Shown here piece after piece: positions 35,279-48,900 of a stretch of 64,000 nucleotides of DNA; the stretch's first letter is position 1, and the number at the start of each line of letters is the position of its first letter. Position numbers and translations under genes: made by a program. The stretch is from Phallusia mammillata. Its lineage: Eukaryota; Chordata; Ascidiacea; Phlebobranchia; Ascidiidae. Where the stretch lies: NCBI GenBank assembly GCA_003260075.1, contig QLIY01000032.1, positions 1-64,000 on the forward strand, read 5' to 3'. The notes under the pieces were generated by a model. That model did no database searches. It was not told the origin of the DNA and saw only the letters and a program-made list of their open reading frames with translations.

Positions 35279-35545
35279 ACGTTAATTTACATGTATTTGC
35301 ACAAGCTGTGAAGTCACAACCAGCAGTGGATTAAATTTTTTTAATGTATGAAAATATCGAAGGTTGATGCACCGGGGTGTATCTGGAGCAATGACAGAGT
35401 TCGATAAAAACGTTTCACCCCCCCCCCCCACGTTAATTTATATGTATTTGCACAAGCTGTGAAGTCACAACCAGCAGTGGATCGAATTTTTTTAAATGTA
35501 TGAAAATATCGAAGGTTGATGCACCGGGGCCCCCCCCCCCCCCCC
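35279..35545. repeat. Duplicated block around C-runs 35418-35429 and 35530-35545
   Basis: 35279-35390 recurs at 35430-35529. A second run of 16 C follows immediately. Confidence 0.72.
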
Positions 35546-35893
35546 GTATAGGTTATTTCGCCGAAACGTATTCAGGTATTTTAAATTAAGACATATCGGT
35601 CACCAGCATTAAAATGGACTAAGTGGGGCAAGATGAGACAAAAATGGTTTGAAATCACACACAGCGTTTACCGGCCCCCCCCCCTTCTGAGGTCTGGTGC
35701 GAGCCGCAAAATAAGTAGTTAGGAGCCGCATGCGGCCCCAAAAAACGAGTTTGAGAACCACTGGTATAGGTTATTTCGCCGAAACGTATTCAGGTATTTT
35801 AAATTAAGACACATCAGTTACCAGTGCTAAAATGGACTAAGGCAAGATGAGACAAAAATGGGTTGAAATCACTGACTTACACAGCGTTTACCG
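35546..35893. repeat. Duplicated block 35546-35674 and 35764-35893
   Basis: Copy two carries an extra GACTTACA stretch and several substitutions. The C-run 35675-35684 and a hAT-like end lie between the copies. Confidence 0.7.
35685..35763. mobile_element. hAT-like right end
   Basis: It ends GAGTTTGAGAACCACTG, resembling the other hAT ends in the window. The left part is lost at the C-run. Confidence 0.45.
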
Positions 35894-35934
35894 TCATTGT
35901 TTATACATATGACTAAAAATGAGAAAGCACAGAC

Positions 35935-36267
35935 AAGTTATGTCCGTGTTCAGCAAAAATGTTTTACTTGGATAAAAGTTCTTTGGTGGTAGACCAAAAT
36001 TGTCTGAAACCACTGNACAAAATTCTTATAAAGCGACAAAATGCAAAACACACACACAAAAAAATAGCGATAAGAAGATCGCGCGGCTGCAAACTCGCAC
36101 CACGCAATGATAACACAGCTCAGTGCTGTAAAAGCGCCCGATTTATTTATAATAAAAACTGCTGGATGAGCAATACTTTGTTATAAAGTTATGTCCGTGT
36201 TCAGCAAAAATGTTTTACTTGGATAAAAGTTCTTTGGTGGTAGACCAAAATTGTCTGAAACCACTGG
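35935..36267. repeat. Duplicated 80-base block around an n (36016)
   Basis: 35936-36015 recurs at 36188-36267. The first copy ends at a single n, the same break signature as the C-runs. Confidence 0.7.
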
Positions 36268-36329
36268 GTTACCGTCATTTTGTATGGGACTAAAAGTGGG
36301 GGAAAACAGACTGCTATTATTTTGTAACA

Positions 36330-36590
36330 AATCTTATTTTAATTTAAATCCTACATGCCCAACAACATACATGGCAGCCTGTACACCTTACCTCTGTAAT
36401 ACTTTTAATCCTTCGAACACTTGGCCAACTGAATCGGTCCAAAGCTTCTGATGACCCCCCCCCCCATCTTATTTTAATTTAAATCCTACATGCCCAACAA
36501 CATACATGGCAGCGTGTACACCTTACCTCTGTAATACTTTTTATCCTTCGAACACTTGGCCAACTGAATCGGTCCAAAGCTTCTGATGAT
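36330..36590. repeat. Duplicated block around C-run 36455-36465
   Basis: 36330-36454 recurs at 36466-36590 and includes the 3' part of a coding exon on the minus strand. The single exonic difference (ATT versus ATA, Ile) is silent in the frame I prefer. Confidence 0.78.
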
Positions 36591-38094
36591 CCAGAAGTCC
36601 CAAACGACGCACTGTCAGGATTTTCATCTACGGAAACCAAAAGTATACGGTTAGTTTAATAAGGGACGAAGTAGGGATGGGCTGTACGAAGACACACCTA
36701 CTCGTTTTCTATGTTAAAACGCAAAAAAGTAGCTTGAACAAAAATAAATGTAACTAAAGACCAAAGAAATAGTCGCCAAAGAAATATGCTCAGAAACAAA
36801 CTAAATCAGTAAAAAAACATTTAACAGTTTAAACTTCGAATTTCAAGGGTGACGTTACAACTGTGATACGTGCGCGTTTGCCGAGACAGCAAAACCCCGG
36901 CAGCTGCTCTCTAGTGACACCACAGGCGCAGTTTTATCGCGTACCTGTGCTTACCTTGTCGAAGTACTCATAATTGGACGGTGCAACAACTTGAAGGAAC
37001 CCATAGAGGGACAGTGGGTGGGAGGAAGCAAGTGCATAGATTTGTGCCAAGTTAAAGTTGTTGTCGCTTATCACCTGTAATAAATATTATTATATTTAAA
37101 GCACAGCCCCCCCCCCCGGACGGTGCAACAACTTGAAGGAACCCATAGAGGGACAGTGGGTGGGAAGAGGCCAGTGCATAGATTTGTGCCAAGTTAAAGT
37201 TGTTATCGCTTATCACCTGTAATAAATATTATTTTATTTAAAGCACAGTCAAAAAGATATATATTTAGTATAGTTCTAACATTGCCATCTCCCAACTTGG
37301 TTATTAAAGGCAACTACTTGGGTAGAAGTGTAAGTACTAGTACTTTATGGCTAACCAAGAAAATAATATGGTTGAAAAGTAGTAAGAAAAGCAAGCAAAT
37401 GTTTTAAATGGACAGTCACTTTACAAGAACATTAAAACACACAAGCATTGAGGTTAAACAAAAACCCATTACTGCATTTACACTGTTGCTTTGTGAATTA
37501 TTCCTAATACATTTACCAAACATAAACATAAAAAAAACTAAATCTGCTCATAATCGTTTAAAAAAGATAATGTACTTAAATTTAGGGGAATCAATTTAGG
37601 ATGAAACTCATGCTCAAACAATATTTTTAGGCATTAAACACCATTTTGTTTCAAGAAATAGTTGTTGATCAATGTCAAAACATTACTTTACATATAGTTT
37701 AACATGATCGAGTATTACATTTTTCAGACTATATACATCAAGGGAATTAGTAGTGTTGGAATTAATTAAAATACTAACATACACTTACGTTTGCACGTTG
37801 CTTAGCATATTGGGAAAGCAAATCCGCAAATTCAGTCATTCGACTTGCTTTCAAACTTGCCAATCTAGATGTCTCCAGCACATCGCTGGCAATTTTGGTG
37901 GCTTCTACAGCAGTTGTGTGGGCATATGCTGCAAGTGCAACCAACCGCATGCAATGTTCAACGTTTTTCTCACGCGTAATGTCAGCAGCCACAAAAGATG
38001 ACGACCTAGTTCTGGATAGTGTTCTGCCTGTTGATTCAAGCTTTTTGCAGTTAAAAATCAGCCGACTCTTTTCTTTGGACGGCCTGTCGCTCAT
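36527..38094 (-). CDS. Unrecognised small gene, three exons traced
   Basis: Exons on the minus strand: 38094-37789 (102 codons from ATG, MSDRPSKEKSRLIFNCKKLE...), 37074-36945 and 36627-36527. Exon 1 ends at AAC/GTAAGT in phase 0. Exon 2 reads VISDNNFNLAQIYALASSHP and LYGFLQVVAPSNYEYFDK, with two possible donors. The one at 36944 (GTACGC) gives phase 1 and joins to DENPDSASFGTSGSS in exon 3; the stronger one at 36954 (GTAAGC) forces a frame that soon stops. An acceptor lies just 5' of the ATG (38100), so a leader exon is likely. An upstream ATG at 38148 would add MRRVFRPVLALILCFTAG, signal-peptide-like, if that intron were retained. The start of the protein has an alanine-rich, probably helical region (LVALAAYAHTTAVEATKIAS). 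I do not recognise the family. Confidence 0.65.
36976..37247. repeat. Duplicated block covering exon 2 of the minus-strand gene, around C-run 37107-37117
   Basis: 36976-37106 recurs at 37118-37247. Within the exon there are four differences (Leu CTT/CTG, Ala GCT/GCC, Ser TCC/TCT, Asp GAC/GAT) and all are silent. This supports both coding status and an allelic origin of the copies. Confidence 0.82.
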
Positions 38095-38391
38095 TCCGGC
38101 TGTAAAACATAAGATTAGCGCCAAGACTGGCCGAAAAACTCGGCGCAAACAAAGCTAGCGAAGATTCCTTTCAGTCTCAACAAATTTTACTGAGAATTCC
38201 GCCAAAACCATTAAAACGATATTGTTCCAGTGTGACGTCATAATTGCATTTTAATTCATGTGATGTTTATGTCACTGCTTTGTTAAATTAACTGCCCCCC
38301 CCCCCACTTTACAAGAACATTAAAACACACAAGCATTGAGGTTAAACAAAAAACCATTACTGCATTTACACTGTTGCTTTGTGAATTATTC

Positions 38392-38392
<1 letters not shown>
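37418..38392. repeat. Block 37418-37503 repeated at 38306-38391 after C-run 38295-38305
   Basis: ACTTTACAAGAACATTAAAA starts both copies. The second copy lies upstream of the minus-strand gene and runs straight into an 85-base C-run. Confidence 0.7.
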
Positions 38393-38477
<85 letters not shown>

Positions 38478-38628
38478 TGCGTGTACAGATTATACGTCGA
38501 TATACGTTCTGTTGGGTTCAGTTATCCACATAACTTACAGCCCCCCCCCCTCTGTTGGGTACAGTTATCAACGTAACTAACAAATATGGGCAAATAGTCG
38601 TGCTATGTAACAACAGAAAGATGTATTA

Positions 38629-38720
<92 letters not shown>
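38393..38720. other. Three C-runs (38393-38477, 38541-38550, 38631-38720)
   Basis: Runs of 85, 10 and 90 C. Around the middle one, TCTGTTGGGT (38509 and 38551) starts two near-identical copies. The frames through the runs encode only polyproline and are artefacts. Confidence 0.75.
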
Positions 38721-38750
38721 TATGCAACAATAGTATTTAAAATTCCAGCG

Positions 38751-38861
38751 TGCGGCTTACAATCGAGGTCGGCTTACATTATTTTGTAACACCTCAACAT
38801 GCGGCTTACAATCGAAGGCGGCTTATAAACGAGGGCGGCTTACAATCGAGTAAATACGGTA
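38751..38861. repeat. GCGGCTTAC array, end of a DNA element
   Basis: GCGGCTTAC or a close variant occurs five times in 95 bases, ending in TCGAGTAAATACGGTA. The pattern looks like the subterminal repeats of a DNA transposon. The other end is not visible, probably lost in the C-run. Confidence 0.4.
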
Positions 38862-39958
38862 CGTAGAAATGCTTTTACTTGATTGCAATTACACTACAAA
38901 AAATGGTGTGAAACCATTATTGCAATTTGGCATACACACTGATTGTCTTACATCAACTATCTGCTTACAGATATGACTGGCTTACTACTTTTTATACAAC
39001 TGAATCTGTACATAAGATATTTAACCTACAATCCTATATCCTGCAACTTATCCTACAAAGGTTGAAGCACAATACAACTAACAAACTTACTGCTTTTGCT
39101 TAGCGCTGGTTCGCTTGGCAAAAGAAGGCAAATGGGTAGGAAAACTGTACGTTGATTAGGTCTTGCGGCACTTTATCGTCTGCGCAAGTAGGCAATGGTT
39201 GCGTTCGAAAGCCTTAAAAATGCAATTTTTAATACAAAAAAATAGTTCTCTGATTTTTGTGTGTGCAACTTAAGAGTACAATATTTAAACATTAACCAAA
39301 ATTTAATATAGCTTTTGTCTTTTTATGATGTCATGATTTATTGCTAAATTGTCCAATGTAAGTTTACTTAAAGCTATATTGTATGAACATAGCTTGACAT
39401 ACTTTCATGCTGTAAAAGACTTTTTTGCTTGACCAAACTGAATGCAATTCTTACATGCTTTTATTCACAAGAGTAAAATAACTGACGGAAAACTGAACAA
39501 TCAGTTACACAAACGACATCTGAACTTACATTAATACAAATGAACAACACAATAACAACTGAACTTTTAAAAATGAACTTACTCCTTCAAAAAAGCAAAT
39601 ATGTGAAACAGGATCAAACAACCCAGAGACACACTATTGTGTAACACCGGGCTGAAATATGGCAAAGCATGCCAGATCACGCGAAATACAACAGCGACAC
39701 CAACGTAAATGGTTCGTCTTGTACTTAAACAAACTCCTAATCTTTACAACTTTTTGGCACGGTTCAATGTGCTATTTTAACCATATGTTATAGACCAAAA
39801 ATGGGTGTTGGTGTTTACGGCACATTTGATTTACAAAGGAAACAAATTAATCGTCCCCGATGCAACACAACCGATAGTGTAAGCGCGTGAAACGATAAAA
39901 AAACAAGAAATACGTGAACAGTGCAACTTTACGAAGAGTGGAACTTGTTTGTGGCAAG

Positions 39959-42900
39959 TCAGGCTGAGAGCAGTCTGTGGCGTTTCATGCGAGCCATCAT
40001 ACGGCGCCAGAGAGGACTGCGACGTAATGTTCTGGCGCTCAGATATCTGCCGCTCAACCCGACCCTCGCTCTGTATCGCCGGTTTTTCTCCAGCAGAGAG
40101 CTTGTTGGACGCCTCGACCACTTCGACTTTACGCGAGCACGACGGGTTGAACTTGGAATTGAAGTTGCCGCAAGTTTAATGGAGGTGGAAACGTGGGGTC
40201 GCTTTCTGGATAATTTTGGGGTCGGGGCCGTAGTGCTGTTCCCAGCCGGAGAGTTTAGGCCTTGAGCGCGTGGTGAGCACGATATCCCGTCCCCATGGTA
40301 ACCCTTCTTGCATCTGCATCTGTAGGAACCGGGCGAGTTGAGACAGATGCTGTCCATCCCGCACATGTGTTGACCAGTGAGACACTCGTTTACATCTGCA
40401 GTAATCAGCATGTTTGTTAAAAAGCGTCCTTTGGTATTTTTGTGACTTTATGGAGAAACATGATTATACATGCAGTTCTACCGTGGGGAAAATACCCAAC
40501 TATAGTACATAGTGATCCAAACCCTCATTGACGGTGCGTTTTAGCAAAAAATAAATTAGGCTTTCTACTCTTTAGTCACCAACTCTGAATTAACCCGGAC
40601 GAGTTTGGAAACGACTCGACTTGTCAGTTCCCGAATGTAAAAACATTTGACTACAACAGCAAGTGTCATCAACGGTACAACTTTCCCATATTTTATAAGC
40701 GTTTTTTTACAATCTGACAACTTACTAAAAATATTTTTAGTAGAAGCCAATTCAGAACACGAAGATGGGAAACGACCTTGTTGACACACATAAGAGTAAC
40801 TATTCTCCGCATATTGCTTTGTATTTGTGATTAATATGGTGATAGCAAAACTGGGATCGGTTCCCACAACAACCATTACATCATTGGATGTTTCCTTCAT
40901 TGCCGAATAAAGTCGGTCTGGATGGAGACTTGTTTGGATGAGTCACCAAGAATCGGCCCAGCCCTTGTTTATTTATAGTTCGCTTCTGGAAAAGATTTAT
41001 TGGAAGCAAACCAATAAAAACGGAAACTTGGTCGAAGTGTCTGCTCTTAGGCGTCGAAACTTGCACCAATTTACGTAAGGTTTGGTGTCTACAGTCTCAA
41101 GTAATATAACATGGGAAACTTCAATTTTGTAGATGGCCGTTTTTGCATGATTGTTTTCGAAATGTATAAATGAGTATGAGCACCATGGCTTATTTTGTGT
41201 AATGGTGTTACCCAACGTAAAATGTTAACACCTTGATAACAATGTGTAGGGGAAAATCCATGAACAACAAGTTCTTCGCAAGCGTTTGTTTTTAACCGTA
41301 CAGCGCTAATGCCAAGATCCGCAGGGCTTATGTTGTGATTATGACCAATCCCATGCCGACACGTATGTTTATCGATGTCACGTGTTATCTCACCTTCGCA
41401 TCGCGGCCTGGAGTCGTTGATAAGAATGAATCCTCCGGTGCACTGACACTTGTAGCCCCCTCTAGTGTTGTGACACCACCTCTGACTCTCGCAGTTGTGG
41501 ATTCGCAATTTGCACTCGTTGATATCTGTGATGTTACAAACGCATGACGTGATTATTAAAAAAAAAACAGCAACAGCAGCTAAAACTAGCAAGCGGTCAA
41601 GTACAGTTTAAGTTCTAACATTGAGTAAAAACATCACACCAATATATGTGCGTCAAATCAACGTCATCTATTCAGGGCTTCTCAAACTGTGGTACGCGAT
41701 CCAAATTGGGGACGCGAAATATAACTTTGGGGTCGCGACACATCATGCGTTATTTTGTCGTTGTCACAATAAATGGTATACGTGCGTGAATTTATTGTTT
41801 AAACATCATTCACGTGTATAGGCTATATACCCACCAAGGGGTCACGTAGAAATTTATTTTCTAAAATGGGTCACAGAGCAAGAAAGTTTGAAAAACCCTG
41901 ATTCAATCACAATTTTTGTTGTTTATTATCGCGGAAAAATATTGTTTTCACTTAGTTTTGTGCAAGCAGTTGTGTACTAGTCCAAAAATAGGGTTTGCTG
42001 AAAACAGGGTAATGGAAACTCCCCCATGCAATTAATCATCATGTTTTGGCATCGCATGTGCGCAAATTGGCGTAAACAAAAACTTGTGTGAACCCGGGAA
42101 ATTTAATCAACAAGTTCCTTCATTGACACCTGATCGGAAAAATTTACCCAAAAAACGTATTTCCACTTACCAATGCATTTCCGTTTGTTTCTGGCGAGTT
42201 TGAATCCACTTGGACATGTACACACGGCAGTGGTGGGAGTTGAGAGGACACATTTGTGTTGGCATTTTGCTCTGAGACATGGGCTGGATCCTGTAAGTAA
42301 TAAAACGTACAAAACACTCGTCAGCAATGTTTCAATTTTTTTCATTTTGTCAGACTTACAACTAAGTTTTCTAAGTACGTTGAAAGGACAATATGTCATT
42401 GTTTTTATCTTATGCCTTTATGTTGGAGTTTAATTTATGCGCAGTATAGATTTTCTTAAATGCTGCGATGTGCGAACTGCGAACAATGTTGTTTTAACCA
42501 TTTTTTCGATAAAGTTTGCAACACAAGAAAAGAAAACTTAGAAGTTTGAAAATATGAAAGATAATTAATTCCACACCATAACAACCAATGTCATGAGCAT
42601 CCACAAGCGAACAAAATCAGAAATGAATGAAAACAAAGAAACACAAACAGATCTAAGCCCACTGTTACACCCGCACCAGAAATTTCTACCATTATATCAG
42701 ACCTGGATGTTTTTAAACTTGGTGATGGAAATTCCATGAGCGATAGGTGTGTGAAAAATCAAAGCTTCATGCGATGTTCAAAACAAATTTGGCGTTGTAT
42801 GAAAATGGCGAAAATGTACTTGCGAACTAATCGGTTAACATAACGTCTTTATTTACGTCAAGGCAAAATTTATTTCATAAAATGTGAAATTTTTTGACAA

Positions 42901-45900
42901 AACATAAAGTTTTAGGTCAATGTATTTTGAGTTCACCCACAAATTATTTGTGTTTTGCTTTAGCAGCAAGTTGTTCTGCAACAATGTTTATTTCCACAGG
43001 CAATTTTATTTAAAACACTTCAGTCACAGGGGGAGGTGATTTTAATGTTTTCCAAATATGCGGGGTTAAACAGTTCAAATCGAATTGTCGCGTTTGTAGA
43101 ACGTTACGTCTGTTCGGGTTCAAAAAGGCGATGTCCTTCAGATGAACTCGACATCATGAATTTTTAATCAACCGCTAAACCTTGTTGCCAGAAGCCAGTT
43201 TGAAAGTAACCAAAAACGTTGTGTGGCTTATATGCAAAGAAAATTGTGCAAAGAAAATAATCAGCAAGTCCAATTGTTCTAATTTTTTTCATTGACCTGG
43301 CCTTATTGCAATTTGCTCCGCAGATATTTTTATGATTATACGGTCTAAGACGCGCAGCAAGTATAGTTTTTCCTGCCATTTTCCCTTAGCTTTGCGTATT
43401 ACTTTAATAATGAACCAAAAAAACATAAAATCTGGACTTGTATCGCAAGTTTATACCTACAAAATTCCTTTGCTTCCGTTAAAAAGTATAAACGTAAAAA
43501 CAAAGCAGATTTCACCAGCATAACTACACAGTTATACTCACCCATGCGGTGAGAGGAGTAATAGCCCGGATTATATCCCAGGGCGGCAAAAAAGCGGTTA
43601 GTAGCGGCGTTGGCGGCCGAGGTAGCCTGTCTGACCTCCCGCAGCAGGTTTGCAAGCAACGGATTCCGACTTGCAGCATGCTGTGACTGGCGCTTAATGT
43701 GGTGACTACCTGAAGAAACTCCCGGCCGCCGCTTGCCTGGAGCTCGCAGGCCGGCGGGGCGTGGTTGTGGGCGTGACCGGGTCACGTGACCGTGCGATGA
43801 CGTGTTAACTGATGACGTGTTGCCGTGGGAAAGTTCCGTACTGCAGGTTTGTCCGTCAGCCATCAGTTGGAAGCCGCGACGACACGAACAAGTGTAACTT
43901 CCAATTGTGTTCTTGCAGTGATGCGAACACATGTGTCTCTTCTTGCTACATTCGTTCAAGTCTGGAGAATGTTACAAAACTGTTAAGGTGAGTTACCTGG
44001 CCAAGTACCTCAATGGCCACCCAAAATAAAGTGAAAAAAACACAAATACAGTAACCTTCAGTTGATCCGGACCCGTTTGGACCGGAAATTTTTCGGGATT
44101 TGGCGAAAATCCGGTTTGCCCGATGCCAATTAGTTAAAGCCTTACCAGCACATTACAAAACATTTGTACTTCCGAATTAGGCGAATCCGGTTTAACTAAG
44201 GTTACTTTACAATTTGATGTAAAGTTTATAAACGCAAAAATAGTGAGTTTTACTTTACTAGGACTGGGCGCATGTGCTTGTACATTTTATTGTTCCCGAA
44301 AACACAAACCATTCAAAGAATTTACTTAATCATGGACTGGTTTTGGAACATAATGTTCTAAGCACTTTTATTTTACTTTGTTGACAAATTGCATCTGAAA
44401 GCCAAGGTTTGTGGCGTTTTAATTTAATCATTGTTGTAATGTCGATTCGATGCACCAAAACGGAAACCGAATTGCAACAAATGTAGTTTATAGAGATTTA
44501 AATCTGTTGTGAGTGATGACTGATGTAACATGTATATAGCGGCGGGTATATAAACGTTAAGTAATTCCAAGAAAACACGGGGAAATAAATTTTTAATGTT
44601 TATTTTGGATGTAAACTTGAGAACGGTGTTTGGTGTCACGCTTTACTTGCTTTCGATGTTGTTTTGCCAAATCGGATAAAGTTCGAGGCGCAGCAGTAAC
44701 CAAAAAGTTTTAATCTCCATAACAAATTGACCGTTTTGTTATGGATATTACTTCATCTTATAAATATTATTCAGCTCAATGTGTCAAATACGTTCCAGAA
44801 GATAAAAACAAAGTACACGGGTCAAATATTTCACAACTTAATCACGATTCCGGAGTAAACTAACTTCACAAACATTTGACAAACAACAGAATTAGTGTCA
44901 AAATCTATGTACGTTACGGGTGGAGCAAACAAATTGTTTTCGCAATTTTAGACATGAAACGAATGTTATTTTTTGAGGCCACTGTGTATAATGTATTGTT
45001 TGTTTACCTTTTATTTATGGACAAACTACGTCCGGGTCGGTAAAAATACTCGTTTTCAGTTTGTTATGGTGAAACAATATTATAAAACAACAAGTCTACA
45101 AGCACGAAATCAGTGTAATTTCTAATTGCCCTTCGAGTCAGTTGTCACGAATTACTATTGCATAAAAATATAAGCACGTAAAGCTATTGTAACTTTAAAA
45201 TTAAACGTAAATTGGTTTCAGGCGTGGTTGGCGCCTAATCTGCACGCTTATACAAAACTTTTAACTCGGTTGTGTCTGTTTTGTTACCAACTGTACAAAC
45301 GCCCATCATCAACAGTTGCGTTTCGAACAAGCAACTAATCTACATGGCAACTTCATTTTCCATCACTCACCTCTTCCGCAGTAGCGTCCACGCCACCCGC
45401 GCTCGCACACACACTTGCTTCCCAAGCACGTGCCGTGGATGCAAGTCTTCTTTGGGATGCAATGCTCTGAAAAAAATTTTAAATTTCAAACATACATGTT
45501 TGAACATTTCAAACATACATGTTTGACAAAAAGTGCTTAACAAGCAATAAGATGCAATCGCAATGTCATCAACAGATTACAGGAATCAGCCTGTGTAACA
45601 GAGTGTTGACCGACGGATCTGACTTCACTTATCAAATACACAAAATACGCATGAACGATCAACGTCAGGCAATAAGTCGGTTATATCCGGTCAATCGTAC
45701 AACGGTTGTGCTGTAATACTTCGTTGGGGACAATAAAATATATTTGATTGCTTTTGTTTGAACCACATGAACATGAGAACATCATGTAGAACTAGCGAGA
45801 ATCTATAGCTCCGTTTATTATCTAGCAGTTTGCCCCTTCGACCTTGAACTTTTGTTAAAAACTTTTTGACGGGAAGGGGTCATTTGCGTGTTTATTTCCC

Positions 45901-48900
45901 TTAACATGTTCAAATGTTAATGAAATAAGTTAAAGTAATTCGTTAATATAAAAAATCGCAGATCGCTGTTTGCGCAAATTATATCCATTCAGATACAAAG
46001 AAAGGAAAGTCATATAAAGGTACAAACAAAATTCAGAGACAAAAAGTTCTGATTGATTGACATTTGGTCGTGCCAAGTTTTTTTTAACGAACAGCAATTC
46101 TGTAACCTTTCAACACAGCTTTCCCATGTTATACAAAATCACTTCCTTTGTTTTAGCCAGAAGCAGAAAGGTGGCGACAAGTTTGTGTGTTGTTGCAGTG
46201 AAGTGCTTGTGGCCGCGGACAAGTGCTTGGAAGGGCAATTAAGTTGCAGAGTTACAAGCCCACTTCGCACGTGAAGTCATCACCACAGCATCACTTCACT
46301 TTGTGACCAGCAATCCAACATAACCTGTCTGCAGTGAGAGTGTGCAATGATGGCTTCGGGCCTTGGTAGAGTGGACATGAAGACTGCTTGGCAGCGGTAG
46401 CAGGAAGCTGGTCCGTCGTGTTCTCACCATCTCGCGTTTCCTGTGAAAAGCAGCGACGTCTGCGAATCTACTTTCTACTCCCACGAGGTTTTGACCAACT
46501 TTAAACGTGAGCTTTTGTTGTGAAGCCGACATAGCACTCAAATCATCGTACCAAATTACAATTGTCTTTTGAGGTTAAAACTGAACGGGCCCAACCCTTG
46601 GAGTAACCCTTGTCGTTTTGAAGCGTATTAATACAAGTAATCCAATATGTCGGTTGCAGTCGTAAAAACCGCAAAACTTGTCAACTGTCATGGCGTGTTC
46701 TTTGGGCAATTGTTAAAAAAACGCTTTGTGCAAAGCCAATGATCTTATTTCGGCGACGTAAGATTATTTTGACTTCAATTATTTCATCAAAGCATCATTT
46801 CTAAACTGAACGTGATTTTTTCGAATTCCTGACAGCATCGAAGCATAAAGTTTTTGCGAAACGAGCAACGCTTCGTTTGCAGCACAAATCAAGCGGACAT
46901 TAATTCGACAGAAATATTTCATCGAGAGAAGCTGATCGTTAGCGTTGGATCTGCCCTGTGGTCTCTACATGATTGATTGGCGTCAAATCAACGAGGTCAG
47001 ATTGACCCCAGATACACAGCAGCTGCTCTTGAGCAACACACAAGTCATGAACATCGAGTCAGTGCTAGACAGAAGACGCCAAGTCAAACCGTTGCATGCG
47101 GCCTGAAATACCAAAATTGGCAATTTCATCGAACCAAAATATTTCCGCGATTCGGATAAAATCGGAAACTGGCTGATTGACAGTTGAAATGGAAATGTAC
47201 ATTCGTCCATAAGTACTTCGTGATCCGTTGGATTAACGAGTTAAAGGTGTCAATGATTTACTCGCACTTGGCTTGTAGCCAATGTAGTTTGATGATATGC
47301 AATTTGACTGAGTGCATTCGTTATGACTTCCTGTGAACTGGGAGCGAAGCGGTCAGGCTTGGGAAAAATTTCATGGAATTGAACGTGTTGAATAATTAAT
47401 GACCTCACCGTTACCTCCTCCCTGTAAGGTTTATGAGTTGCAAATTTGAAAATATATTCGATCAAGTATTGTGGAGAACATTTTTGTAGATTGGGTGGAA
47501 AACAACTATGTTTTATGACAGACAAGCCCAATTGGTGAAGACAAGTTCATCCTACAGGCGACGATGTTACAAAGTTTCTCCGTTTACAAGAAAAATGCCA
47601 TCCGGTTCTAACGGTAAAGTATTTTCCTTATTTGGAAGCCCGTAGCGCCAACAACTGGGTCCATTAAAAAATCCGAATTGTGCACTTTCGTTTACATTGG
47701 TGAGCTATTTGTCCTGATTATAATCAATAATAATTATTGACCACGACTATTGAATTTTATTTTGCTGATATGAGTTGACAATCTTTGCAACAAATAACAA
47801 AAAGAAGATCTTCCAAAATTAATTTAGATCTATTAAACAACATTTTGCTAATTTTTGTGCAAAGGTTTAATTCGTATTGCGTTTGTACGAGTCCATCAAC
47901 TTTAAGATAAAAGTAGCAAACCAACAAACATGTTTAATACAAAGATGAATGGAAATCTTTCAAAGGAACAAACATGTTACTGACTCCAGGTCAAACCGAC
48001 AAAACGATACCGGTTTTATTTCCGGCTTGTCAGTGCCTGAATAGTGGACCTTAGTGAGAAAAGATGAACCACCTGCAATCCTTCAATGCTGTTTCATTTC
48101 CTTGTGAAAATAGGGACAGGAAAACAACACAGTTTCCAACTCCTGCAGTCGATATACACACCAGAGTTGCAAGCCGGGTTTGGCTTTCCAGGTTGGGTTC
48201 AGGTTCGGGCGTAAGTTTAGATAAAACCCGCTCTATTCGGGTTCGGATTTATACTCGGGATCATTTTGGCCGCATTTTTACCACTTTTCTGGGTTGATTT
48301 GAGTGTTGTTGTTTTTTTTAAAAAACCCCCCCCCCTTCCAGGTTGGGTTCAGGTTCGGGCGTAAGTTTAGATAAAACCCGCTCCATTCGGGTTCGGATTT
48401 ATACTCGGCATCATTTTGGCCGCATTTTCACCACTTTTCTGGGTGGATTTGAGCTTTGTTGTTGTTTTTTAAATTGTGTCCGGGTTTCGGGCTTGTACTT
48501 TCGGGTTCGACCGCCAATTTGAGTCCCACTTACAACTTTATAAACACCGTCAACAACTTGTTCAACTTTAATCGTGTGCGTTCAGAATTGACTAAACCTT
48601 TTTCTTTTAAACACATGGCCTGAAAAATTATTTTCATACTATCTATGTACTTCCTAAATAGTAGGTTTATATACAGGTGTAACTAAGAGCCTCCAGGGCA
48701 AAACGGACATAAGTCATCCGCTGAACTCGAATTAATTTTGCCAACACCCCCCCCCCTCATACTATCTATGTACTTCCTAAATAGTAGGTTTATATACAGG
48801 TGTAGCCAAGAGCCTCCAGGGCAAAACGGACATAAGTCATCCACTGAACTCGAATTAATTTTGCCAGCGAGATGTTTAGAGTTAAACAAAGTTTTGTGTT

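Larger units (their letters stand above)
34420..36526. other. Region between protocadherin and the minus-strand gene at 36.5 kb
   Basis: It holds several duplicated blocks and a hAT-like end. A 36-base open stretch on the minus strand after TGGTTTCAG (36266 downwards, duplicated at 36014) could be a further exon of the next gene but cannot be confirmed. Confidence 0.4.

Noticed and set aside
36527-36627. MKILTVRRLG frame as the start of a separate protein
   Set aside because: It is the off-frame reading of exon 3. The allelic difference makes a stop in one copy, while it is silent in the alternative frame.
38336-38740. Polyproline proteins across two long C-runs
   Set aside because: Same artefact, with non-coding flanks that duplicate other intergenic sequence.
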